NCBI GenBank assembly: GCA_947260005.1
Contig: CAMYOL010000040.1
Coordinates: forward strand, 8,392 to 50,946
From: an uncultured Ectothiorhodospiraceae bacterium
GTDB taxonomy: Bacteria > Pseudomonadota > Gammaproteobacteria > UBA6429 > Thiohalophilaceae
Reading direction: 5' to 3'
DNA: 42,555 nt
Shown: positions 1 through 8,599 of the stretch, piece after piece
Position numbering within the stretch: position 1 is the first letter of the stretch
How the letters are laid out: every line of letters begins with the position of its first letter
Program-made: the position numbers and the translations under genes
Notes under the pieces: generated by a model
Databases searched by the model: none
What the model saw: the letters and a program-made list of their open reading frames with translations, nothing else
What the model was told of the DNA's origin: nothing

Positions 1-24
1 TTCTAAGGTAGGTGATTCATTCAT
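1..24 (-). CDS. dapE: succinyl-diaminopimelate desuccinylase, N-terminal 8 codons (partial)
   Basis: Only the first eight codons are in the window, reading MNESPTLE on the minus strand. The ATG overlaps the TGA stop of the preceding ArsC-like gene (ATGA), a typical translational-coupling overlap. DapE proteins commonly begin with a Met-x-x-SPTLEL sequence, and dapD-arsC-dapE is a common gammaproteobacterial order. The identification rests on this short motif plus context; the rest of the gene lies outside the window. Confidence 0.6.
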
Positions 25-389
25 TTGATAAATAAAGACTCGTATTGTTTTCCATCAAAGCCAACTAAAATACGCTTGCGTGTTTTATTATTACCAAGCT
101 CAAGTACAGGGCGCTTGATGATACTGGGTTGATCGAGCATGAGTTTGATAGCCTTAGTTTGCGTTATATTTGATTTAAGACTCTCATCAAGTTCACGCCA
201 GGTACGACTGCGTTTATTAAGCAAGACATCCATATCGACTTCGGCTAACCAGTCTTTAAGTTGCCGAGTAGTTAGCCCGTCACGACGAAAATCATGAAAC
301 TCGTGTTTAATCAGGTGATCATCGAGCCAGTGACGAGCTTTTTTTACCGTATCGCAATTTGCTATACCAAAAATTACCGGTATGGCCAT
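21..389 (-). CDS. ArsC/Spx-family reductase-like protein (YffB type)
   Basis: A 122-residue thioredoxin-fold protein of the ArsC/Spx family. The N-terminus has the family pattern GIANCDTVKKA with a single cysteine at residue 12, where YffB-like proteins have their reactive Cys; an Arg near residue 93 (IIKRPVLE) matches the conserved RP motif. It starts on the last base of the dapD stop codon (TAATG) and its own stop overlaps the dapE start, so it is co-translated inside the dap operon. Family members resemble arsenate reductases, but the lysine-pathway context makes an arsenic role unlikely; YffB-type proteins are thought to be glutathione-dependent thiol reductases. The specific substrate is unknown. 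Confidence 0.85.
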   Translation of the reverse strand: MAIPVIFGIANCDTVKKARHWLDDHLIKHEFHDFRRDGLTTRQLKDWLAEVDMDVLLNKRSRTWRELDESLKSNITQTKAIKLMLDQPSIIKRPVLELGNNKTRKRILVGFDGKQYESLFIK

Positions 390-1219
390 TAAATATCACG
401 TAATAGTTCGTTTATCCCAACTTTACTACGTGTTTTCTCATCAACCTGCTTAACAATAACAGCACAATACAGGCTGTATTTCGCATTGCCATCTGATGCG
501 GGTAGATTACCAGATACCACAACCGAGCCCGCCGGAATGCGTCCATAGGTCACTTCATCGGTCATGCGGTTATAAATACGTGTGCTTTGTCCAATATAAA
601 CGCCCATCGATATGACTGAGCCTTCTTCAACAATAACGCCTTCGACGACTTCAGAGCGAGCGCCGATAAAACAATTATCTTCAATGATGGTCGGGGCGGC
701 TTGTAATGGTTCAAGTACCCCACCAATGCCAACGCCACCAGATAGATGCACGTTTTTACCAATTTGTGCACAAGAGCCGACAGTTGCCCAGGTATCGACC
801 ATGGTGCCGGAATCGACGTATGCCCCAATATTGACATAAGATGGCATCAGCACCACGCTCGGCGCAATGTATGCGCCACGACGAACCGTCGCGGGAGGGA
901 CGACCCGAACGCCATCGGCACGGAAATCACGAGAATTATATTCAGCGTATTTTGGGCTGACTTTATCAAAGTAATTGGTAAATCCGCCTTTCATAAATTC
1001 ATTATCTTCTATGCGAAATGACAACAATACGGCTTTTTTTAACCATTCATTGACTACCCAATCATTGCCCTGTTTCTCAGCAACGCGTAATTCACCCTTG
1101 TCCAGTAGTGAAATAGCTTCATCTACGGCTTCTTTGACCATTGTATCCACACGCATCGGGGTGATTTCTGCACGACTTTCAAAGGCTTTTTCAATGACTT
1201 GTTTTAGATCGTCACTCAT
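389..1219 (-). CDS. dapD: 2,3,4,5-tetrahydropyridine-2,6-dicarboxylate N-succinyltransferase
   Basis: 276 residues, the usual length for DapD. It transfers succinyl from succinyl-CoA to tetrahydrodipicolinate in the cytoplasmic lysine/meso-diaminopimelate pathway. An N-terminal helical region (about 1-100) is followed by a left-handed beta-helix of hexapeptide repeats (about 105-235) with the diagnostic segments [20 protein letters not shown] and [13 protein letters not shown]. The ATG is preceded by GGAG at about 10 nt. dapC lies upstream on the same strand and the ArsC-like gene and dapE lie downstream, so the succinylase branch is clustered. The 79-nt gap from dapC could hold its own promoter, but I see no convincing one. 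Confidence 0.97.
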   Translation of the reverse strand: MSDDLKQVIEKAFESRAEITPMRVDTMVKEAVDEAISLLDKGELRVAEKQGNDWVVNEWLKKAVLLSFRIEDNEFMKGGFTNYFDKVSPKYAEYNSRDFRADGVRVVPPATVRRGAYIAPSVVLMPSYVNIGAYVDSGTMVDTWATVGSCAQIGKNVHLSGGVGIGGVLEPLQAAPTIIEDNCFIGARSEVVEGVIVEEGSVISMGVYIGQSTRIYNRMTDEVTYGRIPAGSVVVSGNLPASDGNAKYSLYCAVIVKQVDEKTRSKVGINELLRDI

Positions 1220-1298
1220 GGTTTTCTAGCTCCGGGGTTTAATTTAAATCTGATTTCAGTTAATGGGGTCTATTTTAACTTGGATTGACGAGGTGTGC

Positions 1299-2495
1299 TT
1301 AAGAATTTTCAATAAACTGACGGATTCTTTTGGCCGCTTCACGGCACTGCTCAAGCTCAGCAACAAGCGCCATACGAATCCGATTTGAGCCAGGATTGAT
1401 GCCTGCTGTGTCACGAGAGAGGTATTTGCCTGGCAAAACCGTTACATTTTGTTGCGCATAAAGGCCTTTGGTAAATAACTCATCATCCATTTGTGTTTTT
1501 GGCCATAAGTAAAAACTGGCGTCAGGCTGTTCAATTTCGATTACATCACTAAGTATATCGATGACCACTTTAAATTTTTCGCGATATCGATCCCGGTTGG
1601 TTAATACATGTTGCTCGTCAGACCAGGCCGCAATGCTGGCAGCCTGATGATGATAGGGCATGGCACAGCCATGATAGGTTCGATAACGGAAAAATTGTTG
1701 AATAACATCCGCATCGCCTGCCACAAAACCAGAACGCAGACCGGGTAAATTTGAACGTTTTGATAAGCTATGGAAGACCAGGCAGTTTTTGTATTCAGTG
1801 TTACCCATTGCTTCGGCCGCTTCGAGTAATCCAACTGGTGGCTGGGATTCATCAAAATAAAGCTCGGAGTAACACTCGTCTGAAATAATTATAAAATTAT
1901 ATTTATCAGCGAGTTCGATTAGTTTCTCCAGGGACGCTTGTGGGATGACTCGCCCAGTCGGATTACCTGGGGAACATACATATATGAGTTGGCATCGTTG
2001 CCAATCCTTCTCGCTGACAGAGTCAAAATCCGGTAGAAATCCAGTGTCTGCTGTTGTATTCAAAAAGTACGGTTCGGCACCGGCCAAAATAGCGGCACCT
2101 TCATAAATTTGATAAAAAGGGTTTGGCATGAAGACCAGGGGTCGTTCAGTTGGATCTATGATGGTTTGAGCGATGGCAAATAAGGCCTCACGTGTGCCGT
2201 TAACGGGCAAGATATGTACATCCGGATCGATGTGATTTTTGTTTAGTTTAAAGCGTTGTATTAACCAATTCGCTATTGTGCGGCGAAGCTCAGGAGACCC
2301 TTTGGTTAATGGGTAACTTGCTAACCCGGCCAAGTTATCGACCATCGCCTGCAAAACAAAATCGGGAGCAGGGTGTTTGGGTTCACCTATACTTAGCGGG
2401 ATGTGTTCTAATTTTTCTGGCGGCAAACAACCGGATTTAAGATGAGACAGTTTTTCAAACGGATAACTGTGGAGATGTGTTAAATTTGGGTTCAT
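1299..2495 (-). CDS. dapC: succinyldiaminopimelate transaminase
   Basis: A 398-residue class I/II PLP aminotransferase of the DapC subgroup, catalysing the glutamate-dependent transamination after DapD. Visible features: N-terminal LSIGEPKHPAP, the substrate/PLP-phosphate region with PVNGTREALF, the SPGNPTGRV segment, SDECYSELYFDE with the PLP-pyridine aspartate, and the Schiff-base lysine at residue 246 in FHSLSKRSNLPGLRSGF. The SKRSN variant and the dapD neighbour argue for DapC rather than a general aspartate or tyrosine aminotransferase. Transcription diverges from the DMT permease gene; the 96-bp spacer is AT-rich and presumably carries both promoters. Confidence 0.93.
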   Translation of the reverse strand: MNPNLTHLHSYPFEKLSHLKSGCLPPEKLEHIPLSIGEPKHPAPDFVLQAMVDNLAGLASYPLTKGSPELRRTIANWLIQRFKLNKNHIDPDVHILPVNGTREALFAIAQTIIDPTERPLVFMPNPFYQIYEGAAILAGAEPYFLNTTADTGFLPDFDSVSEKDWQRCQLIYVCSPGNPTGRVIPQASLEKLIELADKYNFIIISDECYSELYFDESQPPVGLLEAAEAMGNTEYKNCLVFHSLSKRSNLPGLRSGFVAGDADVIQQFFRYRTYHGCAMPYHHQAASIAAWSDEQHVLTNRDRYREKFKVVIDILSDVIEIEQPDASFYLWPKTQMDDELFTKGLYAQQNVTVLPGKYLSRDTAGINPGSNRIRMALVAELEQCREAAKRIRQFIENS

Positions 2496-2591
2496 ATTCT
2501 TAATGTATGCTAATGCGTTATTCGTTATAGTTTGCGATAGAGTATTTATGTATTTGTTATTAACAAGTTTCAGCTTAAGTCACGGATTATA

Positions 2592-3479
2592 ATGCAAGCT
2601 AGTCAACAACACACCTCCATCATGCCGATAATCGGTTTATTAATTGCCGCAAGTTTTTGGGGTGTATTTTGGTACCCGTTACGTGTGCTTGAAAGCTACG
2701 GGTTGAATGGAATTTGGGCCACTTTGTTTATTTATACGGGTACCATGTTGATCGCTGTTCCGATTTTATTCAGGCGTATTAGCGAACTTAAAATTAGCCC
2801 CAGATTGTTAGCAGGTATATTTCTCAGTGGGGGTTGGTGTAATACCGCTTTTATCCTGGCATTAATGGAAGGCGAAATCGTCAGAGTTATATTACTTTTT
2901 TATTTATCACCGATTTGGGCCACTTTATTAGCCAAATTTATTTTAAAAGAACATTTATCAAAAACAGCTTATTTAACCATAGTGATTGCTTTTGTTGGTG
3001 CAATGACCATGCTGTGGTCGCCAGCCGTTGGCTATCCCTGGCCTGCTTCGGTTGCAGACTGGCTGGCATTATCTTCTGGACTTGCTTTTGCACTAGCAAA
3101 TGTTTTTACGCATATGGCAAACAAGGTGAGTGTCGAAGTTAAAACTTCAATCACCTGGGTGGGCGTTATATTCGTTGCCGGGTTTATGATCGTTGTCGTT
3201 GGTGACAACAATATACAGTTTCATGCAGAAGGTGTTTTTAAGGCGATTTTATTAGGAGCACTGTTAATGAGTTTTGTAACTTATTGTGTGGTTTATGGGG
3301 TCACACATATGCCGGTACACCGTTCTGCGGTCATCCTAATATTTGAAGTGGTTGCGGCGGCAGTCTCGTCTTATTTGTTTACCAATGAGCGATTGAGTTT
3401 GTTTGAATGGGTTGGCGGTAGTACGGTTGTTTTAGCGGCTTATCTGGCGGCACTTGAACATAAAAAGTCACCAAGTTGA
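2592..3479 (+). CDS. DMT-superfamily EamA transporter
   Basis: 295 residues and strongly hydrophobic, with about ten predicted membrane segments arranged as two EamA repeats (about 10-145 and 155-290). The opening IGLLIAASFWGVFWYPLRVL resembles the conserved first helix of EamA drug/metabolite exporters. It is an inner-membrane protein, probably an exporter of a small metabolite or amino acid; the substrate cannot be read from sequence. The chosen ATG lies within a TATAAT-like string and has no strong ribosome binding site; a second in-frame ATG at 2622 (MPIIGLL) is a possible alternative. It and the next gene form a plus-strand pair between dapC and glnD. Confidence 0.88.
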   Translation: MQASQQHTSIMPIIGLLIAASFWGVFWYPLRVLESYGLNGIWATLFIYTGTMLIAVPILFRRISELKISPRLLAGIFLSGGWCNTAFILALMEGEIVRVILLFYLSPIWATLLAKFILKEHLSKTAYLTIVIAFVGAMTMLWSPAVGYPWPASVADWLALSSGLAFALANVFTHMANKVSVEVKTSITWVGVIFVAGFMIVVVGDNNIQFHAEGVFKAILLGALLMSFVTYCVVYGVTHMPVHRSAVILIFEVVAAAVSSYLFTNERLSLFEWVGGSTVVLAAYLAALEHKKSPS

Positions 3480-3519
3480 GTTAATGGTATCATTTTATCT
3501 GTTCATCCAGGGGCATATT

Positions 3520-3903
3520 ATGAAATTTAAAATTCAATCTATTCTGCATGCCAGTTTTTTAATCGACGATCTGGATAGGTCATTAACATTTTATAACGAA
3601 ATTTTAGGTTTGGAATCAGATACATCTCGTCCGCAAATGGATTACCCGGGGGCCTGGTTAAAACTCGGAGATCGACAGCAGTTACATTTGATATGCCTTC
3701 CAAATCCAGACTCAGCGATTCGTCCTAAACATGGCGGACATGATCGCCATGTGGCGCTTCAAATTGACAATATCGAAGAATTAAAAAAGCGATTGCTTGA
3801 AAATAAAATATATTTTTCGCAAAGCCAATCACGCAAACACGTTATTTTTTTCAGAGATCCGGATAACAATACGCTGGAATTAATCGGGGATTCAGACTCT
3901 TAG
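3520..3903 (+). CDS. VOC-fold (glyoxalase/dioxygenase-like) protein
   Basis: 127 residues from the ATG at 3520, which follows an AGGGG ribosome binding site; a longer reading from 3454 would overlap the permease gene and is less likely. It has the vicinal oxygen chelate fold: two beta-alpha-beta-beta-beta modules, with candidate metal ligands His10, His56, His77 (RHVALQI) and Glu120 (NTLELIG). The ending RDPDNNTLELIG is the standard VOC signature. The family includes glyoxalase I, extradiol dioxygenases and fosfomycin-resistance enzymes; nothing here points to one reaction. Its stop lies two bases from the convergent glnD stop and no terminator hairpin separates them. Confidence 0.85.
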   Translation: MKFKIQSILHASFLIDDLDRSLTFYNEILGLESDTSRPQMDYPGAWLKLGDRQQLHLICLPNPDSAIRPKHGGHDRHVALQIDNIEELKKRLLENKIYFSQSQSRKHVIFFRDPDNNTLELIGDSDS

Positions 3904-3905
3904 CA

Positions 3906-6569
3906 TTATTGATCCACGAATTCAATAAGCGCATTGTTAACACAATCAAACTGTCCTTTGTTTTCCAATGGCTTGCCGGCGCGACTGGTGATGTAAAAGT
4001 AGTCCTCAGCTTTTGTGCCATAGGTCGCTATTTTTGCTTTGTGGATGAGTATGTCGCAATGTAAGAACGCTTTGGCGATACGTGAGATGAGTCCTGGACG
4101 GTCAGAGGTGATTATTTGTACGACAGTTAGTTTGGATTTTTCATCCTGCCAGAATTGAACATCAGTTTTAGATTTGAATGCTTTAGCCTGTCTGGAAATA
4201 TGTTGTTGGGATTCGGGCAGACTGGTTTCAGGTTTTTTTAATTGCAGACGTATACGTTTTCGAATTTCACTTATACGCTGTTTGTCCGATAATATTTTGT
4301 CGGAGCCGTCTAAAATAATAAAAGAATTGTATAAGTGATTATCATTAGAAAGCAATACACGCGCATCGACAATATTTAGTCCAAGTTGTTCTAATACATT
4401 GGTGATGTGTGCAAAAGAATTTTCATGATCTTTTGTATAAACGAACAATTCAGTTCCACCTCGGCCTTCACGATTGCGTAATAAAACGATGGGTAATGTA
4501 GTCGATTTATCGAGTATGGAGTCCATCTGCCAGGCAATTTCATTTGCAGAGTGACGTAAAAAATACTCATTTTCCAGCTTGTCCCAAAAGGACAGGATAT
4601 GTTCGTGTGGATGTTTTTGTTTTTCAGCCAATAATCCGAGCGCTTCTTGTTTAGTGCTTGAAACATGTTCTGAAGTTAAAATTGGATCATCAAGGCCTCG
4701 GCGCAAAACCTGAGTAGTAGCAACATATAAATCGCGTAGCAAGGTATCTTTCCAGGAGTTCCAGACATCCGGTCCGGTTGCGCGAATGTCGGCAACGGTT
4801 AACAAGTAAATGTAATTTAATCTGTTTAATTCTCCGACTTGAGTGGCAAATTCATGAATCACTTCTGGATCACTGATATCTTTCTTTTGCGCAGTTGAAG
4901 ACATTATTAAATGATTAAGCACTAACCATTGGACCAGTTTACTATCATACTCACTCAGCTTGTGTTGTTTACAAAATTTGTAGGCATCAATCGCACCTAA
5001 TTCAGCGTGTTTGCCGCCACGACCTTTGGCAATATCATGAAACATTCCTGAGAGTAATAATAATTCTTGTTTGGGTATGGTTTGAACGATTTTGCTGCAT
5101 AGCGGAAATTCATGTTTGAATTCGTTGACAGTGAAACGACGCATATTTCGTATGACCATTAGCGTGTGTTCGTCAACTGTATAAACATGGAAAAGATCAT
5201 GTTGCATTAAGCCGACAATATCACCAAATATTGGTAAGTATTTCGCGAGTACTCCGTAACGATTCATTCGGCGTAGTTCGTGAGTAATACCGTGAGGTTG
5301 TTTTAGTAATTCAATAAATAAAGATTGGCAGCCCAGGTCATTCCTGAAGTCATTATCGATTATATGCAGGTGGTTGCGTATTAAACGAATAGTATTAGCG
5401 CGGACGCCCTTTAATTTGGGATTTTGAGCGAGCAATAAAAAAACTTCGAGTATCGCGAATGGGTATTGTGAAAAAATTTTATCGTGAATGACTTCAAGAA
5501 AGCCTGCGCGGACTTGAAAACGATTATTAATCGGTTTTGGATTTCTAAATGAAGGTCGAATTAATAATTCTTCCTGGAACAGTGTTAATAGCATTTCATT
5601 TAAACGACTAAGCTCCATTACCGTGCGATAATACTGGCGCATGAATTTTTCCACGCCCAGATATTTTGCATCATCCTGATAACCAAATTGTTTTGCCAGT
5701 TCTCTTTGGTGTTCGATTAATAGTCTGTCTTCACGTCTCCCGGTGATGACATGAATACCAAAGCGTATTTGCCAGAGGAATGCCTGTCCTTCAGCAAGCG
5801 TTTTGTATTCGGTTTCAGTAAGAAAGTCATGGGTAACAAGATCATGTAATGTTTCGGCATTAAAGTGGCGTTTTGCAACCCAGCCGATCATCTGGATGTC
5901 ACGCAGACCGCCTGGACCTTCTTTAATATTGGGCTCCAGGTTATAAGCGGTATCGTTGAATCGTTGGTGTCGTGTTTGTTGTTCTTGCCATTTGGCAGTA
6001 AAAAATTTTCGACTGGGCCATATTTTTTTAGGACTGGTTTTTATACGTTGTTCTTCAAATAGAGCTTCTGGGCCAGACAGTAAACGCGCCTCCTGTATAT
6101 TTGTGGCAATGGTAATATCTTGTTTTGCTTCTTTTACGCATTCTTTGAGTGTGCGGACGCTGTGTCCGACTTCCAGACCAATATCCCACAGGAAGGTTGT
6201 AAAGTTTACGATTGCGTCATGATAGGGGCTGACATTTTTTTTTATAAGAATTTGTAAGTCGATATCAGAGTAGGGGTGTAGCTCTCCACGTCCATATCCT
6301 CCTACCGCAATTAAGGCAATATTCAGATCAGTGGCAGTAAAAAACCGATGCCATGAATGTCTTAATATCTCATCAACCACTTGCGCGCGCAGATAGACAA
6401 GTTCGGTAGCACTTCGTCCCTGTTGGAAACGTTGTTTTAAAATCTCGTTTGCATGCGTGAGAGCAGCCTTGAAAATTGGAATCGGCGTGTTTGGAGAGTC
6501 CGTAAGTTGAGTTTCAAAGTCGTCAGGATCAAATAGCTCAGTCTCGAGCGGTTTCGTCATATCTAGCAT
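3906..6569 (-). CDS. glnD: bifunctional [protein-PII] uridylyltransferase/uridylyl-removing enzyme
   Basis: 887 residues, the family length. It senses glutamine and adds or removes UMP on PII, controlling glutamine synthetase and nitrogen-regulated transcription. Domain order: nucleotidyltransferase with GGYGRGELHPYSDIDLQI at about 90-107 (catalytic Asp102 and Asp104), a PII-uridylyl helical domain, an HD hydrolase domain with FHDIAKGRGGKHAELG near residue 510, and two C-terminal ACT domains (the second with VVQIITSDRPGLISRIA). Its ATG directly follows the TAG stop of map (TAGATG on the minus strand), so the two are coupled. A second Met at residue 4 is a possible alternative start. Confidence 0.97.
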   Translation of the reverse strand: MLDMTKPLETELFDPDDFETQLTDSPNTPIPIFKAALTHANEILKQRFQQGRSATELVYLRAQVVDEILRHSWHRFFTATDLNIALIAVGGYGRGELHPYSDIDLQILIKKNVSPYHDAIVNFTTFLWDIGLEVGHSVRTLKECVKEAKQDITIATNIQEARLLSGPEALFEEQRIKTSPKKIWPSRKFFTAKWQEQQTRHQRFNDTAYNLEPNIKEGPGGLRDIQMIGWVAKRHFNAETLHDLVTHDFLTETEYKTLAEGQAFLWQIRFGIHVITGRREDRLLIEHQRELAKQFGYQDDAKYLGVEKFMRQYYRTVMELSRLNEMLLTLFQEELLIRPSFRNPKPINNRFQVRAGFLEVIHDKIFSQYPFAILEVFLLLAQNPKLKGVRANTIRLIRNHLHIIDNDFRNDLGCQSLFIELLKQPHGITHELRRMNRYGVLAKYLPIFGDIVGLMQHDLFHVYTVDEHTLMVIRNMRRFTVNEFKHEFPLCSKIVQTIPKQELLLLSGMFHDIAKGRGGKHAELGAIDAYKFCKQHKLSEYDSKLVQWLVLNHLIMSSTAQKKDISDPEVIHEFATQVGELNRLNYIYLLTVADIRATGPDVWNSWKDTLLRDLYVATTQVLRRGLDDPILTSEHVSSTKQEALGLLAEKQKHPHEHILSFWDKLENEYFLRHSANEIAWQMDSILDKSTTLPIVLLRNREGRGGTELFVYTKDHENSFAHITNVLEQLGLNIVDARVLLSNDNHLYNSFIILDGSDKILSDKQRISEIRKRIRLQLKKPETSLPESQQHISRQAKAFKSKTDVQFWQDEKSKLTVVQIITSDRPGLISRIAKAFLHCDILIHKAKIATYGTKAEDYFYITSRAGKPLENKGQFDCVNNALIEFVDQ

Positions 6570-7337
6570 CTAAAATGTTTCTTCAGGTCGCTTGGTCAGG
6601 ACTTCAAAGCCTTCGGGTGTCACCAGAATGGTATGCTCCCATTGCGCGGACAATGTCCTGTCTTTGGTTACCACGGTCCAGCCATCTTTCATCAATTTAA
6701 CATGTCGCTTGCCGACATTAATCATGGGTTCTATGGTAAAGATCATTCCGGGTTCGAGAACCAGGCCGGTACCGGCCTGGCCATAGTGCAGGACCTGTGG
6801 TTCCTCGTGAAAATCTTTACCAATACCATGCCCGCAATACTCTCTGACAACTGAGTAATTGTTGGACTCAGCAAGTTGCTGGATAGCATGACCAATATCG
6901 CCCAGGTGGATACCCGGCCGAACCATATTAATACCGGTGCGCATGCAGTCATAGGCCACCTTGGCCAGGCGTGAGGCAAGTACAGTGGGTTCGCCAATAA
7001 AAAACATTTTACTGGTATCACCGTGGTACCCGTCTTTTATAACGGTGATATCGATATTGATGGCGTCACCATTTTTTAGTCGTTTTTCGTTGGGGATACC
7101 ATGACAAACAACGTGATTAACAGAAGTGCATACGGACTTTGGAAAACCGTGATAATTCAAAGGCGCGGGGATAGCATCCTGTTGTTCAACGATATAATCA
7201 TGACAGATTTGATCTAATTTAGCGGTGGTAATGCCCGCTTTGACATGGGGTTCAATCATGCCGAGCACATCGGCTGCCAGGCGGCCTGCGACACGCATTT
7301 TTTCTATTTCTTCTGCGGTTTTGATGGTTACTGCCAT
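6570..7337 (-). CDS. map: type I methionine aminopeptidase
   Basis: 255 residues. It removes the initiator methionine from nascent proteins and is a cytoplasmic di-metal enzyme. Family marks: IKTAEEIEKMRVAGRLAADV at the N-terminus, INIDITVIKDGYHGDTSKMF with two metal Asp residues, CGHGIGKDFHEEP with the metal His, FTIEPMINVG and the final QWEHTILVT with metal Glu residues. It is divergent from rpsB, a conserved gammaproteobacterial arrangement, and is followed immediately by glnD on the same strand. Confidence 0.98.
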   Translation of the reverse strand: MAVTIKTAEEIEKMRVAGRLAADVLGMIEPHVKAGITTAKLDQICHDYIVEQQDAIPAPLNYHGFPKSVCTSVNHVVCHGIPNEKRLKNGDAINIDITVIKDGYHGDTSKMFFIGEPTVLASRLAKVAYDCMRTGINMVRPGIHLGDIGHAIQQLAESNNYSVVREYCGHGIGKDFHEEPQVLHYGQAGTGLVLEPGMIFTIEPMINVGKRHVKLMKDGWTVVTKDRTLSAQWEHTILVTPEGFEVLTKRPEETF

Positions 7338-7425
7338 ATAAATACATACTCTCTAAAATGAAGGCGGATTATCAGCCCCAATGGGTCCAATTTCCAGAAA
7401 TTTCCTAAAGAATTGAGGGTTTTAC

Positions 7426-7454
7426 TGTCCGATTCTGTGGGATTATGGTATAAA
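7426..7454 (+). promoter_or_regulatory. rpsB promoter: extended -10 with GC-rich discriminator
   Basis: A -10 hexamer TATAAA (7449-7454) is preceded by TGG, giving the extended -10 TATGGTATAAA, and followed at once by GCGCGCGC. The -35 position (TGTCCG, 7426-7431, spacer 17) is weak, as expected when an extended -10 is present. From memory, the E. coli rpsB promoter also has an extended -10 TGTGGTATAAA and a GCGCG discriminator; such discriminators are typical of promoters repressed by ppGpp/DksA. The start is predicted near 7461. Confidence 0.65.
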
Positions 7455-7460
7455 GCGCGC

Positions 7461-7614
7461 GCTACTTTAGCAAACTAAATCCTCCTTCTGGATTGGCCAG
7501 ATGGAGAAAATTCGCACACGCACCGTCACAGTGTCCTGGGTGCCCACTGGAATTGATTTTCTTGAGGGGTTGGACAATGGGGTGTGTGGAGGCTTAACCC
7601 TGGAGATTAAAAAT
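7461..7614 (+). promoter_or_regulatory. rpsB 5' leader, putative S2-responsive control element
   Basis: About 150 nt of untranslated leader with visible secondary structure. Hairpin 1 spans 7482-7506 (CTCC and TCTGG pairing with CCAGA and GGAG around one T-T mismatch, loop ATTGG). A second stem pairs CAGTG with CACTG in the region 7529-7552. A third pairs GGGTT (7567-7571) with AACCC (7596-7600) just before the GGAG ribosome binding site (7602-7605). In gammaproteobacteria the rpsB leader is a known site of feedback repression by S2; that this leader works the same way is inferred from position and structure. Confidence 0.5.
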
Positions 7615-8496
7615 ATGACTGACGTAAGTATGCGCCAGATGCTTGAGGCTGGCGTGCATTTTGGCCACCAGACTCGTTTCTGGAACCCTAAAATGGCACC
7701 ATACATCTTTGGTGACCGTAGTAAAATCCATATCATCAATCTTGAGAAATCATTGCCGTTATTCAAAGACGCGGTGAATTTCATTGGCTCGATGGCATCG
7801 AATCGGGGCAAGATCCTGTTTGTCGGTACCAAACGCTCGGCCCAAGATGTTGTTAAAGAAGAGGCAATCCGTTGTGGTATGCCTTATGTAAATCATCGCT
7901 GGTTAGGTGGAATGCTGACTAACTGGAAAACCGTTAAACAGTCAATCAAACGACTTAAAGAACTCGAAACCATGAGTGAAGACGGTACCTTCAGCAGCTT
8001 AACCAAGAAAGAAGTCTTAACCCTGACTCGCGAGCTGGAAAAACTGGAACGCAGCCTGGGTGGTATTAAGGATATGGGCGGTGTACCTGATGCCGTATTT
8101 GTTATTGACGTAGGCCATGAAAAGATTGCCGTAGCCGAAGCCAAAAAACTGGGCATTCCGGTAATTGGTGTGGTTGATACCAACAATTCACCTGACAATA
8201 TAGATTATATCGTCCCAGGCAATGACGACGCGATTCGAGCGATTCGTTTATACGCACAAGGTATTTCCGAAGCGGTTATTAGCGGGCGTGAGTCGGTATC
8301 CGTTGGTGCTGCGGGTGATGATTTTGTTGAGCTGGGTGAAGATGGTGGCCTTGCTGCAAAACCTGCTAGCAAGAAAAAAGCAGCAAAGAAAACCGCAGCA
8401 AAAAAGACCACCGTAAAGAAAAAAGCTTCCAAGAAAAAAGCGGCAGCGAAATCAGAAGCAACTGAAGAGAAAGCAGACGAAGGTGACGAGTCTTAA
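7615..8496 (+). CDS. rpsB: 30S ribosomal protein S2 with Lys/Ala-rich C-terminal extension
   Basis: 293 residues from the ATG at 7615, chosen because it follows GGAG at a proper distance and gives the canonical start [20 protein letters not shown]. Residues 1 to about 240 are ordinary S2 ([56 protein letters not shown]). The frame stays open upstream to 7501, but that stretch is the leader. Residues 247-293 form an added tail of [13 protein letters not shown]-like repeats ending in an acidic segment; E. coli S2 is 241 residues. Such histone H1-like tails occur on S2 in some bacteria; the function is not known. First gene of the rpsB-tsf-pyrH-frr series. Confidence 0.97.
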   Translation: MTDVSMRQMLEAGVHFGHQTRFWNPKMAPYIFGDRSKIHIINLEKSLPLFKDAVNFIGSMASNRGKILFVGTKRSAQDVVKEEAIRCGMPYVNHRWLGGMLTNWKTVKQSIKRLKELETMSEDGTFSSLTKKEVLTLTRELEKLERSLGGIKDMGGVPDAVFVIDVGHEKIAVAEAKKLGIPVIGVVDTNNSPDNIDYIVPGNDDAIRAIRLYAQGISEAVISGRESVSVGAAGDDFVELGEDGGLAAKPASKKKAAKKTAAKKTTVKKKASKKKAAAKSEATEEKADEGDES

Positions 8497-8539
8497 TTTA
8501 ATTCAGGTTTCTAATTTAGTATCACTTCAAGAGTGAACA

Positions 8540-8571
8540 AAAGGGAGTCCGTTTAATCGGGCTCCCTTTTT
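8540..8571 (+). terminator. rpsB-tsf intergenic hairpin, probable attenuator
   Basis: AAAGGGAGTCCG (8540-8551) pairs with CGGGCTCCCTTT (8558-8569) over 12 bp with one G-U pair and a TTTAAT loop, and the stem runs into a short T tract before TCTG. This is the shape of an intrinsic terminator, placed between rpsB and tsf. E. coli has a partial terminator at this position that lowers tsf relative to rpsB transcripts; the same role is inferred here, with read-through into tsf. Confidence 0.75.
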
Positions 8572-8599
8572 CTGACGATTTTTATAGAGGTAAGATAAA

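Noticed and set aside
21-389. Arsenate detoxification gene arsC
   Set aside because: It lies in the dap operon with translational overlaps and resembles YffB-type Spx/ArsC proteins; no other ars gene is present.
3520-3903. Fosfomycin- or bleomycin-resistance protein
   Set aside because: Only general VOC metal ligands are visible; nothing specific to FosA or BRP was found.
7501-7614. N-terminal extension of S2 (38 codons open in frame)
   Set aside because: S2 homologues start at [10 protein letters not shown]; the ATG at 7615 has a good GGAG site, and the upstream stretch folds into hairpins typical of the rpsB leader.
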